Shown: positions 10,593-25,782 of the stretch, one piece after another
Position numbering within the stretch: the first letter of the stretch is position 1
Layout: each line of letters opens with the position of its first letter
DNA from: Kuschelorhynchus macadamiae
Lineage: Eukaryota; Arthropoda; Insecta; Coleoptera; Curculionidae
Length of the DNA stretch: 64,000 nt
Direction of reading: 5' to 3'
Assembly: GCA_030620095.1 (NCBI GenBank)
Contig: JAUTXW010000108.1
Span: forward strand, 124,001 to 188,000
Position numbers and translations under genes: made by a program
The notes under the pieces: generated by a model
Seen by the model: only the letters and a program-made list of their open reading frames with translations
What the model was told of the DNA's origin: nothing
The model's database searches: none

Positions 10593-11943
10593 TTTTTTGT
10601 TTTTTACGTTTTAGGATCGTAATTTTTTACATAATCATCTTCTATGTATTTTACCTATTTTTATCCATTTGATGATTATTTTCTGAAAAATATGGGTAAA
10701 TACATTTTAAATAAAACACATATTTTCAATGGGATCAAAAGTAGACTAAAAATCTCTCGTGAGTTTCTACAAATGATAGACCATTAAAAATCCAAATACC
10801 TCATTTAAGTTCGGTAATATTTAAACGAGATATTGAATATGAAATTTGGCTGCACATTATACAATATCCCTATCAATTGCAGGGCAGTGTATTTTTAATC
10901 TGGTTTTCACAAAATGTTCTTTAAAACCTTAATCTTATTTTTATTGCTACTAATTTGCTCAACCATCTTCTTAATCTCTCTGACAAATTTCGTTTCCTCC
11001 TTTACCAGCGAGTCGAGCTTAAGGAAACAGCACGGAACAAATTTAAATTAATTAAAAAAATGTGTTAACCACGGCCTGCAGCGCTAAACCAACTAATTAA
11101 ACTTAAATTAAGTTAAAGAGGGGGATATTAACGACGCTAAGAAGTGTAATTGTGAATTTCGAGATTTCCGAGATAAGAGCAAGTGAGGTTAAAATTATGA
11201 TTGAGATCGAGGAGATTAGAACAACTTAAAGAGGTAAAGAGCGCGCGTTTTAACAGCAGTTGATTTTTCACAGATGGGTGAGGATTTAATTTATGCAGAT
11301 TGTTTAATTTCGTAGCTGTTTTCCGCACTATTGAAGGCGTTTATTAGACGTTAAATGGCTCTATTTAATAAAACACTTCTTTAGACTTTTAGAACAATAT
11401 TCTAGTTTTCTATATAGAGTATGTTAAACAAGAGCGAATAATGTATGTAAGTAAGTAATTAAGAAAACAGTAAAATAAATATTTTGCCGGAACAATATAC
11501 GTTCTGTTTAAATAACATCAATTAATAATATGCTAGTATAATAGAAATTTTACTAGCATATTTAAAGTCCAATATCTCTGGCTTTGTAAAAGCAAATAGA
11601 ATACCTTACTAAAACTAGACTTACATTGTTCGATCTTGCAGTTCGTCAATTTACTAATAAAAGTGCGTGGGTGTACAACGGTAATATTTATGTGCGTTAT
11701 GGGGATGTAGTGCATAGAATTTCGGATGAAACCGACATAGAAAAGCTGAAGAATAATTAGAAAATTAACTTCAATTGAAGGTAATCCTAAATATGTATTG
11801 AGGAATATTGTGAAAATTTTATTTGTTTTGGGTGATTTGAATATGAGCAATTTTCCTTTTATTTGCTTTGTTTTAGTTATTTTTTTTTGCATTGTTTTAT
11901 CTAGAGCAATATGGGTTAATTGCCTAATTTAAAAACTTGAAAT
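10593..11943. other. No gene; possible host noncoding element at 10960-11340
   Basis: Most of this is unremarkable. The part from 10960 to 11340 differs in texture: many AATTAA/TTAATT cores and balanced composition (for example CGGCCTGCAGCGC), with none of the families seen elsewhere in the window. It may be conserved noncoding host DNA, but composition is the only support. Confidence 0.25.
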
Positions 11944-14727
11944 ATGTCGAATGGTTTAAAAATAGGACATTTAAATATTAGGTCAATCTTTACGGGGTTT
12001 AATGAATTTAAAAACTTGGTAATGGACAATAAATTCGATATTATGATGTTGTCTGAGACATGGCTTTCCGAGGGTGATGATCCAGGTTTTTTTCATATTC
12101 CTGAGTTTCAACTAATTAGGAAAGACAGAGCGGGGAGGGGGGGTGGAGTTGCAGCTTATGTAAATATCAACTATAATATAAAAATTATTAATTTTAATTT
12201 TAAAACTAATTCTGGGTTGGAATACTTGATTTTTCAAGTTAAAATACTCAGCAAAAATGTGCATTTTGTGTTTTTTATAAGCCTCCCTCACTGGGTTTCA
12301 GTGCCATTTTAAGTGATCTAGATAATATATTTTCATATTTATATCCCATGTTTGATAGTATATATTGCTTGGGTGACTTTAATATCAACTTGTTGACTCT
12401 GCCTAATGCCTTAAATGATTTTTTTGAGAATTTTAATATGTTACAGATTATTAATGAACCCACAAGGGTGACTTGATCCACCAGTACTCTAATAGATTGT
12501 ATTTTTGTTTCTGATTCTTCCGTGATTCGTAACTCTGGAGTTTTGTCAGCCGATATAATTTCTGATCATAAAATTATTTATTGTAAACTCAATCTCACTA
12601 AGAGTCCCATTGTACCAAGAGTTGTGGAATATAGGTGTTTTATAAATTTTAATGTTATTATTTTTTTAAGTGATATGCATAGGCTTCCTTGGGATAATAT
12701 TTTGTATGAGACGAGTATTGACTTAAAGATTCAGATATTAAATAATTTGTTATTAAAACTATTTGATATTCATGCTCCTAAACGAGAATGCCGTATTACT
12801 AAGCCAAAAGCACCGTGGTTAAACGAGAATGTCAAAATCTTTATGAAGCAGCGGGATGATGCATTGCGTTTATTTAAACAAACAAAAAATTTACAAGACT
12901 GGAACAATTATAAGAGGTTACGTAACTTTACATTAGACCAAGTAAGAAAGGCAAAAAGGCAATTTTTGGAGTCAGTATCTCGAGAAAATAATTCAAAAAA
13001 AATGTGGTCTGCTCTTAAAAATCTGAATGTTTGTTCTACCAAAAATTATACATTACCTAAAAATTCTTCTGATCCCAATGGAATTAGTAAATATTTTGCC
13101 TCTTTCCTCCAGAATGTTTCCGACTGTAGCGAGAAGGTCGACTATTACAATAATTTGAAGTACTCCAACCAATCATTTTCTTTTAAAATGGCTACTACTA
13201 ATGACATTCATAATATATTGAATAACCTAAAATCTAATGCAACGGGCGCTGATGATATATTCCCCAGTATGTTGAAATATTGTAGCCCACATATAGACAT
13301 ATACATTACACATATAATAAACTGTTGTTTGGAAATTGGTTACTTCCCAGATCTGTGGAAAATTTCTATCGGAAAACCTCTGGCTAAATTAGATAATCCA
13401 ACAAATTTTAATGATTTACGTATTATCAGTATCCTTCCAGCGCTATCAAAAATTTTCGAAAAAGTCTTATATGCCCAAATATTTGACTATTTTATTTCAA
13501 ATAATATTATTCCTATTATGCAATGCGGGTTTAGAAAACATTTTGGGACATTAGTGGCACTGATTAACGTGGTTGATGATCTCATACGTGCTATGGATAA
13601 ACAATTAAATGTTATATTAGTACTTTTAGATTTCACTAAGGCATTTGACACCATTAATCATTCCCTTCTCATCGCAAAGCTGCAATATTACGGTTTTAGT
13701 GATATAGCTTTGAGTATATTACATTCTTACATGTCCAATCGAACTCAGAAAATATACTCTGATAACAAGTATTCTGAACTAAAACAAGTTTTGTCTGGAG
13801 TACCTCAGGGGTCGGTCTTGGGTCCGCTTTTATTTCTAGTTTATACTTCGGATATTTTGAAAACTTTACAAAATTGCAAACTACAGGCTTTTGCAGACGA
13901 TACACAGTTATACTTCTGTTTTGAACCTAACTTCTTCGTAAATGCACAGGAGCGTATTAACTTCGATTTACTTATAATTAACGAGCTTTCAAAGAAACAT
14001 AATTAATTTTTAAATCCTGCTAAATCATTTGCAATGGTGTTCTCTAATAGGAATCAGAGTGACTTTTTGATACAGAATATTAATATCTTAATTGACGGAT
14101 GTAAAATTAATATTGTAGATAAATCAAAAAATTTGGGCATTATTTTGGATAACGACTTGCGTTTTAGGGACCACTTGAAGGTATTACTTCAGAGAGCATA
14201 CTCTAAAAACTCTATATAACTGCAAACAGTTTTTAAATCCTAAATTGAGGAAGAATTTGTGTGAATCGCTGGTATTAAGTAAATTCAATTATTGTGATTA
14301 CATTTATGGATTCTGTTTGGACAACGAAAGTAAAAATAGAATTCAGAAAGTTCAAAATGCTTGTGTTCGCCTAATTTATAATATAAGAAAATATGATCAT
14401 GTTTCACTTTGGTACAGGGAACTTAAGTGGTTAAAAATGGATCAACGCAGAAAATTACATTTTTATTGTTTTTTAATAAATATTATTAACAACCCCTCAG
14501 CCCCATCCTCAATTAGAGAACGTATTATTTTTCGAAGTGAAATTCATAATAGAGTAGTAAGGAGTGTATCAAGACTGGATATGCCCATCCATCGGACAGC
14601 CTTGTTTCAGAGAAGTTTCTCATACAATGCTGTGAAATGTTATAATGCACTGCCAAGCGAATATCTTAACCTAACGTTAAAACAATTTAAGTTTAAATAC
14701 AAGAACCACCTTATTAATGACCTCTAA
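11944..14727 (+). pseudogene. LINE ORF2: endonuclease plus reverse transcriptase, broken
   Basis: Replicates the element by target-primed reverse transcription. The endonuclease (11944-12600) shows HLNIRS, ETWL, DRAGRGGGVAAYV, LGDFN and SDHKIIYC, the usual apurinic-endonuclease blocks. The reverse transcriptase shows LLDFTKAFDTINH (first Asp), SGVPQGSVLGPLLF and AFADDTQLY (catalytic DD). The C-terminal domain follows (IYGFCLDNESKNRIQKVQN). Lesions: a frameshift near 12265-12275, where FYKPPS resumes in another frame; an in-frame TGA at 12474-12476; a TAA at 14004-14006 where a Leu codon (TTA) is expected; and a frameshift between 14219 and 14245. The catalytic blocks of both enzymes survive, so decay is moderate. 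Confidence 0.88.
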
Positions 14728-15010
14728 TTAAGCAATTGAATATATATTTTGTTAATTATATCGTATGTGACAGCAGTACTATAGACTTTTTTGGTGATTA
14801 TCTATTTTGCGCCATCGAATTTTGTTTAGTTTATTGTTATTATGTCTTTGTTTGGTTCAGTAGAGTAGCTTTTAGCTAGACTGCGCCAAGCACTGGCATG
14901 CTTTGTTTTTTTTTTTATTTTTATTCTTTCTTTTGTGTATTATTTTCGTTTTGTAATTTCACTTAAATATAGTCTATTTATTATTATTATTATTATTATT
15001 AATAAAGATT
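11944..15010 (+). mobile_element. APE-type LINE (Jockey/CR1 group), 5'-truncated or ORF1-less
   Basis: ORF2 remains run from 11944 to 14727. The 3' untranslated part ends in about eight ATT/TTA repeats (14978-15000) and AATAAA, not poly(A). No ORF1 was recognised upstream, so the insertion is probably 5'-truncated. Flanking duplications were not found. Confidence 0.8.
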
Positions 15011-18196
<3,186 letters not shown>

Positions 18197-18314
18197 TATA
18201 TATAGCGAAAAATTGACTTAATATGAAAAATTGTGTTTTAATTATCAACCTAGATCCAAGCAAATAACGTTTCCATATATTTCCATATATAAATATATGG
18301 TTAAAGAAAAAGTC

Positions 18315-18448
<134 letters not shown>

Positions 18449-19075
18449 GAAACCTTGGGTCTAGGTTAATAGTAAAACAGAATTGTTCAGATCAAGTCAA
18501 CGTTTTGCTCATTGTGTTGACACTTTATTTAGGTTTGCTTGATCTCTAAAGAATATTCTTTTCATTAAAAAAAAACACACCAAACATATATATAAAGACG
18601 CAAATATTATCATACATACTGGAAACGTTAAAAGGTTTAAAAACTATAAAACTGTCAAATTAATAATACAGTTTTTTTATTTTTTTATGGAAGGCACACC
18701 CTTAGTGATAATACAAGGTTATAATATAATAATATTAGATATGCTTATATAAGAACGTTCTAGTATGACCCAGGGTGTGCCTTCTATAAAAAAAAATAAA
18801 AAATAAAAAAATATGTTTTAGATTTAATATAATTAATATGACAATTTATAGTTTTTAAACCATTTAATGTTTTCAGTATGTATCATAATGTTTGCGTCTT
18901 TGCATATAATTTTCCTGTGTTTTTTATTAAGGAAATAATACTTTTTAGAGATCAAACAAGCCTAAATAAAGTCTTGAAAAAGCTTAACACAATGAGCGAA
19001 AGATTGACTTAATATGAAAAATTGTGTTTTAATTATCAACCTAGACCCAAGCAAATAACGTTTCCATATATAAAT
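18449..19075. repeat. Foldback element, about 240-bp arms
   Basis: The left arm (GGAAACCTTGGGTCTAGGTT from 18449) is the inverse of the right arm ending CCTAGACCCAAGC...GTTTCC (about 19040-19072). Pairing extends inward through GACGCAAATATTA / GTTTGCGTC and the GGCACACCC / GGGTGTGCC core flanking the centre (18692-18781). There is no coding content. Probably a non-autonomous DNA element. Confidence 0.75.
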
Positions 19076-19197
19076 ATATGGTTAAAGAAAAATCCCAAAC
19101 ATACATTATTTTTTAATTAATACATTTTGTATTTTTTTTTAAATTTTTTGTCATTTATAGGTACAGGGCGTTTGGTTATAAATTTTCACGCCATTAA

Positions 19198-19347
19198 CGT
19201 TCGTATTTCTATAGATATAAAAAAAAGTCAGATAAATAAGTGTCATCAAATTGAACGAATTTTTTTCTAATGTAGTTTGCAGATATACAGGATGTTTAGT
19301 TTTTCTGAAATCAACATTAACTGTTTGTTAATTGTAACACCCTGTAT

Positions 19348-19399
<52 letters not shown>

Positions 19400-19600
19400 T
19401 AGGTTTGATACCTTTATCTTTAAAGAAGCTCGAGAAATTCGACAAAAACCCTTCCATAAGAAGTAATGTGTTAGAGAGGAACGGAAAACGTTCTTCTACA
19501 TATTGGAGTCAGTGGGGATACATTGCTTCTTAATGGTGGGGTTTTTCTCAAATTTCTTGAGTATCTTTAAAGATATAGGTATTAAACCTAGTATAGTTAT
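19198..19600. repeat. Dispersed repeat with (TA)n and a palindromic MITE, copy 1
   Basis: About 400 bp shared with 24050-24460: a CGTATTTCTATAGATATAAA lead-in, a TA run (19351-19398), then a roughly 205-bp imperfect palindrome from ACTAGGTTTGATACCTTTAT to AGATATAGGTATTAAACCTA. The palindromic part behaves like a MITE. Confidence 0.85.
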
Positions 19601-20180
19601 ATCATATACATGTGCATATTTCGTCTGTTTTTTTACGCATATAAATCCGAGCTTTAGGAAGAGCATGTTTTTTTTTGGGATCTACGGATTCTTAAAACGC
19701 AAAGATCTGTGGGTCTAAATAACAAGTTAATATTATGGTTGTTTGGTACCTTTTGAAGAAACTCACAGTAAAGACAGTGCAAGTCGGAAATACATTTATT
19801 TAGTATTAGCAGGGCGTATTTCCAATAATATTAATAGCTTCTAATTTTAGTCTTATTCGTTATCGACTTAAATTAAAACTCTAATATAATTTTTATACAG
19901 TCGGCGTTTGCAGATTTTCCCAGCAAACAGAAAAAGGTATCGGCAGGGCTTTTTTAATATCGTAATGGAAAGCTTGTTTGCCCAGAACAGGTCAGGCATA
20001 GCATTTTAATATAGATAATGAGAGAGAAAGATTGGGTATTTTATATGTATGAGTTATTATTTTTAGTAATTATTTCAGTAGTCACAAGTGTACATTTACC
20101 TTGTAAATATTTTTTTATATACGTAGGAAGAAGTTTCTTTTTAAACCACTGGAGTTGAACTCCAGCAATTAAGGTTTTTT
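19601..20180. other. No gene seen
   Basis: AT-rich. A short hairpin (CTGGAGTTGAACTCCAG) lies near 20148. No supported gene. Confidence 0.4.
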
Positions 20181-20184
20181 GAAT

Positions 20185-20757
20185 TTGTGTCTGTTATCAG
20201 GTTTATTGTGGTAAGCTCTTTCTTTCTGGTATCCCCAGCAGCACCAAATCCGAGGATCCTGATCCCGACATAGATTTGGAAAAATTTTATTCAAATAAAT
20301 TCGAGCGCTGTCTCGCTGAAACCATATCCTTTCATAGGGAATATCTGGATCAAGTTAAATAGGCAAATAACTGCTAGAGCAGGTATCAATATGAATATGA
20401 AAAAGCGAAATAGCGTTCAGCGGTAAAGGTTTCCTCCCACATGGTTCTGTTATTAATTATGTCCGCCCACACACTCACCTTCTGCACATGCTGAATATGC
20501 GCTTCACATATCCAGTATGGATATCGCGAGACCAGAACCGATTATTTTGCTATTAACGAGTTCATTAAAGTATAACATAGATTCATAAAAAAAAAGATGC
20601 TGAGTGGAAATTCATTATTTTCATCACACTTTACCATTACCGCTTCACAAACCTGTAAACGTCGATAATAATCATCCTCCAAGAGTTTTTGTACAAGATA
20701 TACCTTATATGGATAAGATTTTTCATGTCTTATAAATACATGTAAGAGTTGAAGCAT
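20185..20757 (-). pseudogene. Eroded Tc1/mariner-type transposase
   Basis: On the minus strand the order of remnants is that of a mariner-type enzyme: YPYKVYLVQKLLEDDYYRRL (20720-20660), a mutated first-Asp block (SIFF, then shifted DES), NNRFWSRD (near 20545), VSVWADIINNRT (near 20470), IWFQRDSA, where QQD is expected (near 20325), and CCWGYQKERAY at the end (near 20225), corresponding to the LWGYLK...VY tail. Multiple frameshifts and stops. It is related to the other DD4xD-type families here but is not the same subfamily. No terminal repeats were identified. Confidence 0.65.
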
Positions 20758-20759
20758 TT

Positions 20760-21779
20760 AGATTTTCGTCAGTAGATAACAGTATGTCGAGTTATTTATC
20801 TTTATTTAGGACAGATGGTCAACCACTTCTAGGGAAACCCCTGATTGTGCCGCGTTATTTAAATTTATGTAAAATTCTACTAACAGTTGATCGTAAAATT
20901 CGATTTTGATTTAAAATCGATATTTTGCATTAAACAATGCACATTGGCTTCTTATTTGGTCTCCACATCCCACCATCATCAAAACTTCAATGCGCTATTT
21001 CTCTGACAATACCATTTTCGACTCACAATGATCTTAAGAACAACCAAATACACCTGAACACCCAAGGTACTAATATTATTTGACAAAAAACTTGAAGATA
21101 AAAGAAATGGTAAAAAAAATTAAAAATGCTCTACATTCTTATACTTGCGACTATTTCTTGTTTGAGATAAGTTTTGCTTGATATTAATTGGTAAACGTTA
21201 TTAATCAAATTCTTCAAAATTGTCAAATAAGATACCAAATTAATGTTTTAATGGTATTAGGTTTATTCCGTTTTTTATGAGATTTTCATTGAGCCCCCAC
21301 AAGAAATAGGTTGCCATTTAAAAATAAAAAGTGGGGGTCAGGATGTCAAAATGTCATGTCTCAATTTATCATACAAAAATAGGCTCCAACCTAAATCAAC
21401 ATACCTGTATAAGCGTTTTCGCCATAACTTACTGATTAAAGAAACATGAATTTTATTCGTGACTTCCGGGTATTCACTTTTTTTACAATAATCTTTATAA
21501 ACCCTGTAAAATATATCCAAATATTAAAAAATTAAATTAATTCTACCTTAATAAGATAAATCTTAGCCATACATGAATAAAAAATAAGCCATTTTTGCGC
21601 CTGTATAGTATCGATCTGTGATGTCTTTTTCAACTTTTTGCATTAATTTTATACACCCTGTACGATATATCCGATTATTAAAAATGAAACTACATTTTAT
21701 CCTGAATATTAAGCTAAAAATAGGAGACAAAAATATATAAATTTGTTATATAAAATATACTGTGAGACGCGAATGCAAT
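20760..21779. other. No gene; possible mariner-end fragments
   Basis: Phrases such as ACCCTGTAAAATATATCC (about 21497) and ACACCCTGTACGATATATCC (about 21652) are near-duplicates resembling the ends of mariner-type elements, but no complete element can be drawn. Confidence 0.35.
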
Positions 21780-22015
21780 GAAGATTTCTGGAGATAATTC
21801 ATTTTTTTAGAAATATTTTACCTTCAGTAAAAGTTATGGTACGAGCTGGGATCGAACCTGCACCTGTAGACCTCTAGCTCATTGCTCTAAATAATTGCTC
21901 TCATACCACTGATAAGCAATTCATTAGAACTTGTACATATTCAAACCTACCAGTATCACAACCGTTGTTGATCCTGCCAAATATGCCATCGCTAGTATGT
22001 TCCGTCTATATCAGA
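21780..22015 (-). repeat. tRNA-like repeat, copy 1 (minus)
   Basis: Read in reverse: GGACGGAACATACTAGCGAT leader, then a tRNA-like module (21837-21915) ending in the T-arm GCAGGTTCGATCCCAGC and acceptor-like CTCGTACC, then an A/T-rich tail. The RNA polymerase III B-box consensus is visible (GGTTCGATCCC). The anticodon arm pairs poorly. In this family the tRNA-like part sits in the 3' half, not at the 5' head as in ordinary SINEs. Confidence 0.6.
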
Positions 22016-22143
22016 AAATGTATACATTTTACGATGTGGGTTTGAATATATACAGGTTCTAAGGAATTACTTATCAGTGGTACGATAGCGTTAGTGATGA
22101 GATCAATGGGCTAGAGACCTACAGGTGCGGGTTTGAACCCCGC

Positions 22144-23191
22144 GTACCTAGAAGACTAGAAGCAGGAGTGCCTCAGGGATCTTTGTTAGGACCGCACTTA
22201 TATAACGTGCATACACATGACATACCCAAGACACACAACACTTCTATAGCCTTATACGCAGACGACTGTGCTATAGCGGCAAAGCATAGAGATGCAGGTA
22301 TCATTTGTAGGAGACTACAGGAAGAAATGGATCTGATAAGTGACTGGTGTATCACTTGGAAGATCAAAATAAATGCACAAAAAAGCCAGGCCATCCTCTT
22401 CCAAAAGAGGAGGATGATACCCCCAGAGGCTATAAGCATTGACGGAGATGACATCCCATGGACTAACTCGATAAAATATCTAGGGCTGATAATGGGTAAG
22501 GGGTTAACATGGAAACCCCATATAGAGGCAACAAAAGCAAAGACAAACAGGGCTATGGCTAGGCTATACCCTCTCTTGAACTGAAGAAGCCCCATGGCTC
22601 TTCGTACAAAGCTGACCATGATAAAAATGATTGCAAGATCACAGTTGACATATGGTGCAGTAGCGTGGGCGTATGCAGCGCCCACCTACATAAACCAACT
22701 GGCAGCTACAGAAAATAAGTACATAAGGACTGCGGTAGACGCACCTTGGTACGTAAGAAATGTCCAGATCCAGCGGGACCTGGACTGGGAGCCTCTCCAG
22801 ACAACAATCGGGAAGAAAGCCATAAAAGGCATAGAGCTGGCAGCAGCACACCCATTTGAAGAACTCAGTATGCTAGTGGACTATGATCCTTAGGAGGAGC
22901 GGCGGGTGCACCGGGTCTACCAACGTAGGCCCCGCGATCACACACCATTACACTGATAACATACACACTTCTTTTCGTTTTCAGACACTCTCCTATATTG
23001 ACGCGACAATATAGAAGAGGTGCGGTGTGAGTACACACATTCGGATGTGTACGAGCTGATACACCTAAGATAGCGATGACTTATGGTTTATTAAGGCCCG
23101 TTAAACCGGTAGTACCTATCATCGAGAGGCGGCTTCCCAGGAGGGAAGTCGGGTGGATGGTGGGACCTCTGGGCCATTGGGCCCTTCGCGC
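22144..23191 (+). mobile_element. Jockey-like LINE 3' fragment inserted in a tRNA-like T-arm
   Basis: A 1048-bp, 5'-truncated insertion bounded by a 9-bp duplication. It holds the 3' half of a reverse-transcriptase ORF and a GC-rich 3' untranslated region with hairpins (TTCCCAGGAGGGAA and GGGCCATTGGGCCC), ending without poly(A) or a simple repeat. Confidence 0.85.
22165..22893 (+). pseudogene. LINE reverse transcriptase, C-terminal part
   Basis: Begins at GVPQGSLLGPHLY, followed by LYADDCAIAAKH (catalytic DD), WKIKINAQKSQAILF and KYLGLIMGKGLTWKPHI, typical of Jockey-clade enzymes. A TGA at 22582-22584 ends the first stretch (YPLLN), and the continuation (MALRTKLTMIKMIARSQLTYG...) resumes to 22893. 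The fingers and first catalytic Asp are absent through 5' truncation. Confidence 0.88.
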
Positions 23192-23499
23192 GAACCCCGC
23201 TCGTACCATAACTTTGACTGTTGGTCAAATATTTCTAAAAAAAATAATTTAAAGTTTTAAAAAGAATTATAAAATACCCCTATTAAAGATTTGGCTTATA
23301 CGGGCATAATGAAAAATGTATAAATTTTCTAATATGGACGGAACAGAATTTCAAATTTCGTCAGGAAGGTCAAGATAGAATATTTGGCAGGATCAATAGT
23401 GGTTATGGTGCTGGTTGGTTTGAATATGTACAAATTCTAATGAATTCCTTATCAAAGGTACGATAACGTAATTCATTCATCAGACAATTATTACTGGTC

Positions 23500-24205
23500 A
23501 TATATTTGAGTCTTTAAAACACCATATTACGAGTATGCAACATGGTTTTTATCATGGTCGTTCAACAATTACCAATCATGCAATATTTCAAAACTACTTA
23601 GTGACATCGGTTGAGGCTGGCAAGCAGATCGATGTTATTTACACTGACATATCTAAGGCTTTTGACAGTGTTTGCCATCAGCTTCTGTTATTGAAATTAC
23701 AGCAAATGGTTTTTGTGGAAAATATCTTAAGTGGATAAAATCGTACCTATTTAATCACATTTAGTCACCAGGAAGTCAACATATGTCGTTCAGTTTCCAG
23801 GGAGATTCTTGTGACATCAGGTGTTACGTAGGGTTTGCATGTTGGTCCGGTTCTCTTTCTGCTCTTAATAAATGATATAATATCTTGTTTCGAAGTGTGT
23901 TTTTTATACGCAGACGACTTAAAATTCTCCAGTCCTCTGCAGTCTGATATGGAAAGGCTCGTCAAATGATGCAGAACTAATTATCTCTCTCTTAACATCT
24001 CGAAATGTAAAGTGCTCTATTTTCACAAACGTATTAATCCCATACCCTCCGTTCGTATTTCTATAGATATAAAAAAAAGTTAAATAAATAAGTGTCATTA
24101 AGTTGAACGAATTTTTTTCCAATGTAGTTTGCAGATAAACAGGATGTTTAGTTTTTCTGAAATCAGCATCAACTATTTGTTAATTGTAACACTCTGTATT
24201 ATTAG

Positions 24206-24257
<52 letters not shown>

Positions 24258-25200
24258 TATGTTTGATACCTTTATCTTTAAAGAAGCTCGAGAAATTTGA
24301 CAAAAACCCTTCCATAAGAAGTAATGTGTTAGAGAGGGACGGAAAACGTTCTTCTACATAGTGGAGTCAGTTGGGATACATTGCTTATTCATGGTGGGGT
24401 TTTCCTCAAATTTCTTGAGTATCTTTAAAGATATAGGTATTAAACATGGTATAATTATAATCAGCAAGAAGAAGCCGATTTGATGAGCGTATGATATATA
24501 GCGTGTTATATTTAAAAAATGGAAGTTGATGTTGATTTCAGAAAAACTAGAAACTCTGTTTACTGTGAACTAAACTTAAAAAAAATCCTATTCCTATTCA
24601 TAGATAACGTAAGTCTTAAAGTTGTTAGTTCTTTCACGGACCTAGGCGTTATTTTTTATGTAAATCTAACTTTTAATCTACATATTGATAACATTGTACT
24701 TAAGGGTTTTAGACTACTAAAGCAATTGGGTGTCTCTATAACTCATTGGTTCGTACCGTTCTAGAATATTGTTGTACAATATGGAGTCCATCATACCAGT
24801 GTCAAATTGACAGAATTGAAAAGGTGCAAAATAGGTTTTCATACATAAATTTCATTTCCTATATCAAGGTCTGTCATCTATTACTAAAGCTCTTCTTTGC
24901 GGCCTTCAAACCCTTGAATTTAGAAGAAAGAAGGCACTTCTGGTCTTTTTGCATAAATTGGTGAGTGGTAGGATTGTGACTGTCAAGTGCTGCTGGGATC
25001 AGTCCCGTTTTTAGTTCCTATTAGGAGAACAAGGCAATCACAGCTGTTTGTTGAAAGGTGCCACCGAACAAATTATGGTTTTAGTGCATTTGTTGACCGA
25101 CTAGTTCACAATTACAATCGTCACTTCTCAAAATATGACATTTTCAGACTAAGCACTTTGCACCAAAAAAGGCAGTTAACAGGGTTGGTTTTGTGATGTT
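23500..25200 (+). pseudogene. Second LINE ORF2 relic, interrupted by a MITE
   Basis: Reverse-transcriptase remains: QHGFYHGRST, YTDISKAFDSV (first Asp), RQGSVL-type box near 23830, and FLYADDLKF (near 23910). After the MITE insert (24050-24460) the C-terminal domain continues: VSSFTDLGVIF, LEYCCTIWSP and IDRIEKVQNRF, then FVERCHRTNYGF (25030). Several stops and shifts. Jockey/CR1 group, but different in sequence from the LINE at 11944 and from the 22-kb fragment. The region to about 25460 is probably its 3' untranslated part. Confidence 0.8.
24050..24460. repeat. Dispersed repeat with (TA)n and a palindromic MITE, copy 2
   Basis: Matches 19198-19600 over its full length, including the TA run (24209-24256) and the palindrome. 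It lies inside the coding part of the LINE relic, so it arrived after that LINE. Confidence 0.85.
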
Positions 25201-25469
25201 TTTTGGCCCATATTGATGTTCGTTTTTGTTTATGTAGCTGTGTAGTTTTATTGTTATTCATGTTCATTTTACCTCAGTTGAAAATCTTTCTCCTTGTTGA
25301 TAATTTTTGTTTGCTAATCTGACATATTTTTCTTAGAGTTATTTATAATTTATTTATTTGACGTTATTTGCGAATTCGTACCATTTGGAATGTTTAGCAT
25401 TCTGTAGTGTACGTTTCTGAAAGGCCACTTGTCCGATCGGCTACGTCCTTACGTCCTTAATAAGTTCCA

Positions 25470-25515
25470 GAGGTGCGGGTTCGATACCCGCTCGTACCAT
25501 AATTTTTACTGTTCA
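25470..25515 (+). repeat. tRNA-like repeat, 3' fragment
   Basis: AGGTGCGGGTTCGATACCCGCTCGTACC contains a perfect T-arm and the acceptor strand of the tRNA-like family, followed by the same ATAATTTTTACTG tail. Confidence 0.65.
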
Positions 25516-25744
25516 AATATTTCAAAAAATAAATTCATAGCTAAAAAAATTTGATCTTACTATTACTATTTGTGGCATACACATGCTGTTCTCAATAATG
25601 ACATCGATGACGATCAGGGACAAGTTAAGATAATAGTAAAATCAAATCTGCTCTCCAGAAGGGACATTATAAATAAAAATGAGGAAAGAGGAACGTAAAA
25701 GTCAAATCAGCCTTCTTGTGGTAAAATTTTTATTTATCTAATTC

Positions 25745-25782
25745 CTACGCGTTTCGATCCTAGCGGATCATCATCAGGGGAC
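25745..25782 (-). ncRNA. Hammerhead ribozyme-like core in left Penelope end
   Basis: Minus strand: CTGATGA (25777-25771), stem GATCC-GCTA-GGATC, GAAA (25755-25752), then ACG/CGT and A. It is identical in layout to the copy in the right end, but on the opposite strand. Confidence 0.75.

Larger units (their letters stand above)
22020..23320 (+). repeat. tRNA-like repeat, copy 2 (plus), split by a LINE
   Basis: GGTACGA (22080-22086) is the start of a tRNA-like module whose T-arm GCGGGTTTGAACCCCGC ends at 22143. The 3' acceptor strand TCGTACC (23201-23207) is 1 kb away. Joined across the insertion, the 7-bp acceptor stem is perfect. The 9 bases GAACCCCGC occur at both junctions (22135-22143 and 23192-23200) as a target-site duplication. 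Another copy of the leader begins near 23320. Confidence 0.75.

Noticed and set aside
11533..11892. Minus-strand 119-codon frame upstream of the LINE
   Set aside because: No family resemblance, Lys/Ile/Phe-rich as expected from AT-rich DNA, and on the wrong strand for a LINE ORF1.
20233..20362. Open plus-strand stretch that first looked like a host exon (acidic, ending YLDQVK)
   Set aside because: Its complement reads as the second and third catalytic blocks of an eroded mariner-type transposase on the minus strand, in line with blocks further upstream.
22080..23207. A functional tRNA gene split by an intron-like insertion
   Set aside because: The insertion is a 1-kb LINE with a 9-bp duplication, and the anticodon arm does not pair well; other copies of the module are equally degenerate.
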